DNA of 64,000 nt from Clytia hemisphaerica (Eukaryota > Cnidaria > Hydrozoa > Leptothecata > Clytiidae), in assembly GCA_902728285.1 (NCBI GenBank), contig CACVBU010000534.1:194251-258250 (forward strand), in the 5' to 3' direction. Under the pieces are notes generated by a model, which saw only the letters and a program-made list of their open reading frames with translations, was not told the DNA's origin and did no database searches. Position numbers and translations under genes: made by a program. Below, piece after piece: positions 56,690 to 64,000 of this stretch (its first letter is position 1; each line of letters starts with the position of its first letter).

Positions 56690-57150
56690 GTTTTTTAAAA
56701 ACAGGGACTAGTTGAGAAATTTTGTGAGCGGATAGAAAAATGCCTGTTGAAAGGAATTTATTAATCAAGGAAGAAATTTGGTCAGCAAAGTCTTGATTTA
56801 AAAGGTTTTGGATTCTGACAGGAATACTGTTGGGATCAGAGGATTTAGATGGTGAGAGTGAGCTGATTATTTTACTGATCTCCTCTGTCGTTGTTGGTGC
56901 AAAAAAATATGGAGTGTTGGTTGTGATTTTATAGGAAAGTTGAGAAATGATGATTGGCAGGCCGCATCTTTTGCCTAATGGAGTCGGCTAGTGAAAAAAT
57001 CGTTAAAGCAGTTAGATACCTTAGTATGGTTAGAAGTCACTGTGTCTATTGGTATTGATATGGGAGAAAGAGACTTACCTGTTTTTGAGGAAATGATGTC
57101 TCTAACACCAGACCAAACTTTATGCATATTTTTAGAAATATTGTGTTAAA
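56690..57150 (-). pseudogene. LINE E fragment between endonuclease and RT
   Basis: Minus-strand coding in pieces: NMHKVWSGVRDIISSKTGKS, TKVSNCFNDFFT, FFAPTTTEEISKIISSLSPS and KSSDPNSIPVRIQNLLNQDF. These are the conserved linker segments preceding the RT in CR1-type LINEs (the NKS..DFF and KSS.PD..P motifs). No RT catalytic block follows. Confidence 0.65.
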
Positions 57151-59453
57151 TGAATGAACTTCTTCTACTACTACTTACTTCTTCTTCTACTGTTACATTG
57201 GTCTACTTATTGAGCTTATCTTTCGAAAGAAAGCACAAACAACCCCATCGAAAATTATGCATGTAAACAAATCTACAGCCAATAGGAAATTGAGACGGGT
57301 GCTCCCCGTGATCATGACTTACGAACTACAGGAAGAAAAGCCAAAGTGAAAAGAAAGTAAAAAATCTCACTCGCACGAGACAGATATGTAATGCGTATCA
57401 AGCTACTCGTTGTGAGACAAGGAGATAATGTGTATTTCCTTCGTTGTAACACAGGGAGGCTCGAGAGGCGGGAAGAGCTAAAATACCACTCGCGTGATAC
57501 AGGGATGATAAAATAATATTTCTTCCCCCTTTTTACAAGCTTTTCACGTTGCCTTATTATATTAATGCTTGTGAAAAAGCATGAAAAAGGAAGCTTTTAA
57601 ATTTTTACACCTCTCACTTTTATTGATCGTGATATAAAGAGGGCCTTAGATAGTATCCTTGAACTCATTCGCATGTCAATGAGCTTCTTAAAGTATCTCT
57701 CGCTGTGAATCTGCAAAGACGTCATCCTAATAGGCGTATTAAAAATCTTACCATTGTTGAAAGAATAACTTTTCGTAATCACATCGCGCTGAATTGATGT
57801 TGTAAGAATTGAAGTTTTTCGAATCCGGGGGTTTGACGTCACTTTTTGACGTCAATAAAAGAGACATTTTGTAAATTTTGGCTTTTTTCTTCGCATATCA
57901 TTTCCGGTTTTCAGTAATGTGATGAGGGTCTAGGTCTTGTTTTTGATATTTTTGCATTGTCTGATCTTTTTCCTTTCCAGCAGTACTAAACTTGTCTGTG
58001 TTTTTGATTACCATAAATAGCTCAGATTTTTTCAATATTTCAAGAAAGTTGTCAATGTTTGATAGATCGGAAAAATTTGAGGAATTTACTTTTCAATTAT
58101 ACAAATAAATGGTAAGAAAGTTCATTTCAAGCTCTTTTCAAAGATGTATAAATATCTATAAGTTGCAACAATTTTTTACTGTGGCAGCAGGACTCAAAGA
58201 TTTCCGGTGTAAAAAATGCAAAAAGAAAAATTAGCTTGAAAAAAATTGATAATACATAATAGACCAGCTGCGCTGGAAGGTCGCCTGAATACTGTAGCTT
58301 TAAAGAGCTTAAAAATTTGAAAAAAGTAAAAGAGGAAAAGCTTAACAGTGTAACACGTGACTTGCAAATATACAAAATCGTTAAAAAGCAACGTGCTTTT
58401 GATTCGCGTTAATGTCAAAATGGCTGAAATTGATAACGTTAAAATGAGATTGGAATCAGCCTGAAAAATATTCTTCAAAAACAAATATCTAAAATGTTGC
58501 TTTTGTCATTCCTAAAATCTTAAAGGTTTTCGGAAAGTTATCATTTTTTTAAACTAACATGAGGGATATAGGTGAAAATAGCCTAAATCTGTTCTAAAGG
58601 GATAAAAAAATCGTTCGGATTAAAGGACACATTCAAGTTTTAGGGTTGGAGTCACTTAATCATATCATGTTTAACTATGTAATATTAATAAATATTTCTT
58701 GCTTGTACAATAAAAAATTGCTGCTAGAAAGTTTCAATAAATTATTTTAGTAAATCTAACAATACAGTTGAAGTAATCGTAACAAAAGTAAAAGTTAAAT
58801 TTGGATGATTTTGGCCCAATCTACCAAATTAAATTCCTGCCAAAAGGTCTTCTCTTCAAAAAGTAAATTAAACAAAATGTAAAGACACCCTTTTCAAAAA
58901 ATCTAAAACAAAAGAACATATATGTAGCAAGACACAAAAGACACTATAAGTGCATTATTTTGGCATGAATTTAATTTGGCGAAGTTTGCCAAATTTAATC
59001 CCCAAAAAAGTTAATTTACTAATGCACTTAAAATAAGACCTTTAATTTTAGCTGATAGAATCAAGCCAAACAAAATCAAAATTTAAATACGCTGATGGAC
59101 TTAAGTCATAAGTCAGTAAAAGTAACACGTGGTTGTGATAAAAAATATCAATCAGTTAGTCAAACTAGCTTCCGGCCAAATTGCGTGTCAAAGATTAATG
59201 CTGCGATAAACTGGTGCTTTTTATTGAAATTTACGCGGAGGAAATCCTTGGGAAGTTCCCTAAATTTTGAGCCAAAGATGAACCAACATCCAAAACTAAT
59301 TTGAAGAAGAACTTCACAAGTCTCATGGGAAACTTTTCAGTCGTAATGAACTAAGAACTAACTGATAATGTATCTGGGAAAAATAGATAAATACGATGTT
59401 CGTAGTAATTTTGAAAGTAAAGCAGTGAATAGTGTTGTTAACAAGTAAGCGTC
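57151..59453. other. AT-rich non-coding stretch
   Basis: No gene supported. TGACGTCA occurs twice within 57828-57857. The last ~50 bp before 59454 may be the 5' leader of the plus-strand gene whose first exon starts there. Confidence 0.4.
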
Positions 59454-59480
59454 ATGAGTGGTAAAGGAAAGAAAAACAAG
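59454..59480 (+). CDS. Candidate first coding exon (MSGKGKKNK)
   Basis: ATG in the context GTCATGAGTG opens nine codons rich in Lys and Gly and ends at AAG before donor GTAATA, phase 0. It joins in phase with the exon at 61823-61894, giving a Lys-rich then acidic N-terminus. A 27-nt first coding exon followed by a 2.3-kb intron is reasonable in an animal gene, but the call rests on splice sites and phase only. The LINE fragment at 59732 lies in the intron on the other strand. Confidence 0.4.
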
Positions 59481-59631
59481 GTAATATGCCATATTTGTAA
59501 CGTTGGAATTATATTTTTCAGATATTTGTGGTAAGTTTCATTCAATCGAGCCAACGCTGTTATCTTTCATCTTAATTTGTCCTCCGACGTTTATTAGGAG
59601 ATCTGTTGCAGGTCAAAATTTGCGATAATTT

Positions 59632-59652
59632 AATGTATGTATGTATGTATGT
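59632..59652 (+). repeat. (ATGT)n microsatellite at the 3' end of LINE F
   Basis: Five units of ATGT directly follow the untranslated end of the LINE fragment on the minus strand, as in LINEs that end in short tandem repeats instead of poly-A. Confidence 0.7.
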
Positions 59653-59731
59653 AATAATTTATTTCAAGTTGACGAACAGGTAGCAACAAAGGCTAATAAA
59701 AGTCAACACTACTTTACAATTTGTAAGGTGA

Positions 59732-60120
59732 TTACAAAAAGCCGACACCGTCAATATAGGTCCGGCAGTTTCTACACGGGCATGATGTAGGCCTCCACTG
59801 CTTAATCTTTTCCTTAAAAATACTAAGATCAACTATATCTCTATACTCATCCGGAATTAATTCCCAAACTTTTGGCCCTAAAAATGAAAGCGACTCTGAA
59901 CCGTGAAAAACAGAGTTTATTTCTCTTGATCTGAAGTAAGGCGTTTTGCGATTTACTTTGATATTTTCATCATGTTTGAAAATTTCTTTAGTTAGATCTG
60001 ATATGTTATTTTTACATTTGAAAAGTTCTATTGCTAACAACTGTAGATTTTTATGGTGGAAGTTGATGGAACCGTCTTTCTCTAAAAGCTGCTCAAAAGT
60101 AGTACTTTTACGGTGTGACG
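59732..60120 (-). pseudogene. LINE F, C-terminal end of ORF2 (5'-truncated)
   Basis: Continuous frame from TFEQLLEKDGSINFHHKNLQ through LAIELFKCKNN, YFRSREINSVFHGSESLSFL, GPKVWELIPDEYRDI to KIKQWRPTSCPCRNCRTYID and a stop. This is the widely conserved C-terminal tail of a CR1/L2-type RT (G-x-x-S/T-x-x-x-x-GPK-x-W and C-x-C-x-x-C). Short 3' untranslated region and the ATGT repeat follow. Upstream of about 60120 homology ends. Confidence 0.75.
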
Positions 60121-60695
60121 GACTAGGCCCTTTTTTAGTACGATATTACGGGATTTGACGGAAAAAAAGACAGGAAAAAAACAGTATTTTAAAATCAGAC
60201 GATGACGGTATTTAGCCTTATCTTTTGACAGTGTTACGGTATTTTAACCTCTAAAAACCGGTGTGTTTTTTTTTTTAAATTCTTGGGCGGATTCTGGAAT
60301 TCCGTGAAAACGGTATAAAGGTTAATAAGGCTATATTGACAATCAGGTCCTCGTTTGTATTTATCAAGATTAGAATATTTTTCTCAATCCTGCCCTCCTG
60401 CTTATGGCGTGATTATGTATCCAGTTGAAATTCATACTTAACGTTTTTCAAGGCAAATGAATTAGACACAAACAGGTTTGATAACCAATTGGAGACATTT
60501 CACCGAAAGGTTTGTGTTTGTGAAGCGGTATTTTTTATAACTTCATACGTTTTCTTTTGGGTAAAAATTAAAAAAAGACTATTAAAGCTACAAATCCATA
60601 TAGTACATATTCTATTTACAAAAAGTGAGTACAGTGAATCATTTTCTCAGTCTACATTCACAACACCTACTGCTGCGGAGTTTGAAACATCTATA

Positions 60696-60846
60696 TCAAT
60701 TTGGCGGGTGTTGATTGCCTAAAAGTTCTTCCAACGTGGCTATTAACTCCAGCTTTTTTAGAGTCTTTTTTATTTCTTCATATTTAGCCGTTTTCAAAGG
60801 ATTGTTTAAGTTCGTTAGACATTGCTCGATGCTTTGTTTCAGCTCT
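60696..60846 (-). CDS. Candidate last exon, helical C-terminus
   Basis: Acceptor CAG (60849-60847) is followed by one base completing the split codon from 61009-61071, then 49 codons (ELKQSIEQCLTNLNNPLKTA, YEEIKKTLKKLELIATLEEL) and TGA. Leu/Glu/Lys heptads indicate a helix. Phase agreement with the previous exon (2+1) makes this pair convincing as real coding sequence. No family recognised. Confidence 0.5.
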
Positions 60847-61008
60847 CTGAAATGAAAACGTGAATAAAAGAAAAAACTAAACGTATACGATTGGGAGCTA
60901 TGATCAACGATACCAATTATAAATTCAACATAATGAAATCCTGGGCGTCGGTTGTTTTAGGGGCATTTGGTTGATCACAGGTTCTTTATTTTAAGATTTG
61001 GCACTTAC

Positions 61009-61071
61009 GTAATTGTTAAGTTTTCAAGTGACTCTCCTTCTTCTTTTTCCTTTCTGGTGACATAAACGTAT
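61009..61071 (-). CDS. Candidate internal exon
   Basis: Between acceptor (cttttacag) and a strong donor GTAAGT. 20 full codons: YVYVTRKEKEEGESLENLTI, split codon at the end shared with the exon at 60846. Its other end needs a donor in the right phase further right; none is certain. Confidence 0.5.
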
Positions 61072-61519
61072 CTGTAAAAGAAGTTCAGAATTTGGCAGGG
61101 TAGGTGTAGCAAATATTTAAATAAATTACATATGTGAAGGTTCTATCGCCTATTCTCTTGAATTTTGTATTTTTCATGTTTAAAAGTTGCCATCATTCCT
61201 AAAGAAAATAATGCTAGGAGATAATAATGTCTGTCAATCAAAAGTTTACTTCTCCTTTGGCCTAAAGCTGGTGTTTCGTCCTTGCCTAGCTTCAGAAGCT
61301 TCTTGTATTTTTTTTTCGATTGGCGGCGTCGATGTTGTGGAACTGTAACAAGTCCACTTTCAGCTTCAAGTGCGTCATCGATGTAAACTTTTCAGCTGAA
61401 AAAAGAGAGAGCCATAGGCAATTATAAATTCCCACCTATTCCAAGTAGCCCGATTCTCATTCCAATTTACATTTGTTCTCTTCATCACTGAGACAGGGTT
61501 GTCATAAAATAAAACTTAC

Positions 61520-61571
61520 TACTAAGATACTGACTCGCGAAGAACGACCCGCATGAAGATGATTTCTTTGT
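61520..61571 (-). CDS. Candidate small exon (SSCGSFFASQYLS)
   Basis: 52 nt between a good acceptor (aatttcag) and donor GTAAGT; TKKSSSCGSFFASQYLS in the best frame. The next acceptor (tttttttcag, ending at 61396) is followed by EKFTSMTHLKLKVDLLQFHN in the compatible phase, giving a sequence reminiscent of BESS-type motifs (S-F then LK-x-KV-x-LLQ). That next exon's end is unclear because its frame soon meets a stop after an A-run. Low confidence. Confidence 0.3.
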
Positions 61572-61822
61572 CTGAAATTGCATGCACGTTCTTAGCAATT
61601 CAAACCAAAATGACGGAAGATGTTATTTGCAAATATACCTCTATAGAGAGTGCAACTTTGACTCCTAAGTTACATTATAGTCTGCCATTTTATGGCACCT
61701 CATTTGATCTTGTCATTTGCTTTTAAGTTTCGGCTTTTACTAGAAAAGCAAGAAATCTTTGGTATAAGCCACATATTATATGGTGAAATACGACTTTAGT
61801 TTCTATTTACTATCCATTACAG

Positions 61823-61894
61823 AATTCAAATCAAGAAGAAGAAAAAGAAAGAAACGTCCCAGAAGTGGTAGAAAATGCCGTTACTTCTACTGAG
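61823..61894 (+). CDS. Candidate acidic exon (second exon of the 59454 gene)
   Basis: Acceptor CATTACAG and donor GTAAAC enclose 24 codons in phase 0: NSNQEEEKERNVPEVVENAV then TSTE. Strong coding character, no stop in frame. It lies opposite a cluster of minus-strand candidate exons. Confidence 0.45.
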
Positions 61895-62477
61895 GTAAAC
61901 ATTCTATAACTTTGTAAAACCTTTTTTGATACTCGCAAATTCTGTAATGGGATCTTTAAAGGGATAATCCAATACTACGCAAATCTAAATATTATGGTCA
62001 CGTGTCTGGAATTCGATTGATCGAGCGCGATACATGTTTACAATTTGATTGGTCGAACGGGATTTTCACTTTCGTTTTCGTAATCTAAACAAACCGAAAA
62101 ATACTTTGCGACATAAAAAAGTTCGAAGTTAAGAGGGGAATGAAAAATCTTGCGTGTAATTTCTTCTGTCTTGTATCATACTTATATGAAGGAAATTTTT
62201 GTTTTGCTATGCCAAAATTGATTCACAAATGTAAATACTACACAAGAGTTTTTCTATACACAAAGAGATTGTGAGATGAGAAGATATAAACATTTCTTTT
62301 TTGTATTCCTGTGTTCTTTGTGTTTCATAAAGAGCACATGAACAAAATAACAAATAGTAAATAAAGCATAAAACATTTTTTGAAAAAAAACAACATCACA
62401 TTACAAAATTCTGTATATACATTTGGATTTTGAAAACTATATAAAGTATTTACAAATTCTTTATGGCTTCACTTTTA
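61895..62477. other. Non-coding spacer
   Basis: No gene. A GC-richer ATTCGATTGATCGAGCG / ATTTGATTGGTCGAACG near-duplicate lies at about 62012 and 62048, possibly a short inverted-repeat element remnant. Confidence 0.35.
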
Positions 62478-62630
62478 TCAAGAGTGATGCAAAAGTATTT
62501 GAATAATAATATGACCTCCTCTTTGAAGTTGCCTTCCAAAATATTTCTTTCCATTCAAAAACAAATTCTCAATTAAAGCACCCTCAAGAGAATTTTTCAC
62601 ACAGTAGCACTTCATAGGGAAAAAAGTTGG
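62478..62630 (-). CDS. Candidate last exon, unrecognised
   Basis: After acceptor TTTACTAG (AG at 62632-62631) there are 50 codons and TGA: PTFFPMKCYCVKNSLEGALI, ENLFLNGKKYFGRQLQRGGH, IIIQILLHHS. The peptide has ordinary protein composition for such AT-rich DNA, and the exon is phase 0. No family recognised; a decayed gene on the same strand at 63060-63370 may be upstream exons of the same unit. Confidence 0.35.
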   Translation of the reverse strand, partial: PTFFPMKCYCVKNSLEGALIENLFLNGKKYFGRQLQRGGHIIIQILLHHS

Positions 62631-63059
62631 CTAGTAAATAAAATTTTATCAAAACTGTTGGTGAAAAAATACTTCCTTTCTTTAGCAGAAAATGTTTTAA
62701 ATATCTTAAAATTTTATCATTGAGTATATGTATTTATCGTCACTTTATACAAAGTGAAACAAACTGGTACATGAAAAATATGTTCAACTGTTCCCAAATC
62801 ATAGCATGTACGAGGACTTTCAAAAGAGGTGCAGAGATATGTAGCTTCAGAGTCGAACCATGCCAGAAGCACAAGAAGACAAAGTCCCTTGATCGTTGGT
62901 TTGATCTTAATCTTCAATGATAGTCACAGGATTTTAAATTTAATCAAATCAATGTGTCCTACTTCCACAACATTATTTCATAAAATTCCAAATCAGTACA
63001 ATATGATGCTCAGAACCAGAGTTTTTCGTTCATCGTAGAGTTACCTTTCACTTCATTTT

Positions 63060-63370
63060 ATTTGGTTCGTGCAAAATCTCATGATACAGTGCTTTTATCG
63101 AGAAAATAATATCCGCGTTCCATGATTCTATCGAAGTATTCTGAAGTTATGTAGACTACAGTCTCCAGAGTTGATTTTGCAAATCATTGGATGTACAAAA
63201 ATGTCCCATATTTTGAAGTACGAACCATGAAAATCTTCTTTGAAAAAGGCTTTCTTGTCTTGATGAGTTTCATTCACTTCTCAGATCCATATGCACACTT
63301 TCGAGAGAAAAAATCTCTTTCTCCTCTTGAGTGTTCAAAATTGACTACAAGAGAATATTATACACAATAT
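63060..63370 (-). pseudogene. Decayed coding sequence, unrecognised
   Basis: One frame reads FEHSRGERDFFSRKCAYGSE, stop, MKLIKTRKPFSKKIFMVRTS, KYGTFLYIQ, stop, then FAKSTLETVVYITSEYFDRI and MERGYYFLDKSTVS before another stop. Continuity of coding-like sequence across in-frame stops suggests a pseudogene or fragment of a transposon protein. No family recognised. Confidence 0.35.
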
Positions 63371-63379
63371 CTGTAGGTC

Positions 63380-64000
63380 TACTTGTTATTTAACTGAAAG
63401 AAGTAAGAGAAGAGATAGTTCTGTATAAATTGGTTATCAAAAGAATTCAACCGGGAAGGAAATATCTTCTTGTATCTTCAGCATCATAGAAAAAAAAAAA
63501 CATTGAAACTTTGCACAAAGATAGTCGAATAAAAACACTTTATGATTTTGATGATATTAACATGTTATAGACACCTAAAAGTATATTTAATTAGTGGTAA
63601 TCGCTTCCATTTTGAAAGCTTCGAAGCTTCTGGTGCTAGTCTATCTCAACTTCATTTCTCTCGCAATTCCCGCACAAACTTCCCGTGAATCTTTTTTAAG
63701 TTTGCTGGATAAAATGAAACAAGTTTATTTGCTAGCGTCTTTTGTTCTAGTATTGGGTTATCCCTTTAAATCGCTCGGTTTATATTTTTGTATCTATAAT
63801 CTTACCATCTACAAACTCACCAGGTACCAAGGATAGTTCCCTCCACACACTCACCACCCAAGCTTACGCAAATTCCTTGTTCAAGTGAGACTCTGGACCC
63901 ATGCTCAAGCAAAGATCGTCTCGTTTCAATCCAATTGGTCCCACTTGGAACCCCCCCCATTTGAAAGCCACCTCTTTATTTTCTTGTTTATCTCCTCCAG
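63380..64000. other. AT-rich non-coding end of window
   Basis: No gene supported. A G/C-richer patch with CCCCCCC (63949-63957) lies near the end. Confidence 0.35.

Overview
The window reads as a piece of an AT-rich, transposon-saturated invertebrate genome. Introns have GT..AG borders, there are no operons, and almost every long ORF belongs to a mobile element. The mix of families (Penelope-like elements with RT only, CR1-type LINEs, Gypsy, hAT, Merlin, an integrase-type DDE transposon, and a zinc-finger/E3-ligase-like gene type I associate with cnidarian gene sets) makes a cnidarian the best guess. This is from recalled family resemblance, not from any search.

Layout. 1-6.5 kb: two spliced exons on the minus strand (UBZ4-like finger and a conserved N-terminal domain), a 1.33-kb inverted-repeat element with a TGATGC duplication, and a plus-strand coiled-coil/Gln-rich/BEN-like gene broken by stops. 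8.0-8.7 kb: a Gag-like ORF. 9.0-14.7 kb: a Penelope-like element on the minus strand, split by an intact-looking 2956-bp DDE-integrase transposon with TTGC target duplications. 15.7-20.0 kb: a LINE on the minus strand split by a second, younger LINE with a 14-bp duplication. 20.2-24.0 kb: a decayed Gypsy element on the minus strand with one recognisable 165-bp LTR. 24.2-30.1 kb: a hAT transposase gene split by a 1234-bp insert with an unusually long 25-bp duplication and by a third LINE. 31.5-39.8 kb: 111-bp satellite arrays in opposite orientation enclosing a Penelope fragment, a 1.84-kb foldback element that itself holds a hAT MITE, and a 1.58-kb MITE studded with one decamer. 40.1-41.1 kb: a 155-bp tandem array.

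42.8-44.2 kb carries the clearest intact spliced gene, a 347-residue protein of about 28 VPN-type heptads with an Arg-Gly tail. 44.8-49.1 kb holds a frameshifted multicopy-type gene of unknown function, a Gypsy integrase fragment and a Merlin transposase remnant, all on the minus strand. 52.4-57.2 kb: LINE remnants, a 5'-truncated second Penelope copy and a second foldback element. 59.4-63.4 kb: small exons with good splice sites on both strands, plus the 3' end of another LINE.

No tRNA, rRNA or CRISPR was recognised. Nested insertions give a relative age order and restore reading frames when mentally excised, the strongest evidence for the element borders. ORFs starting at non-ATG codons were trimmed to the first ATG where sensible. 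Splice sites, domains and families were judged by eye.
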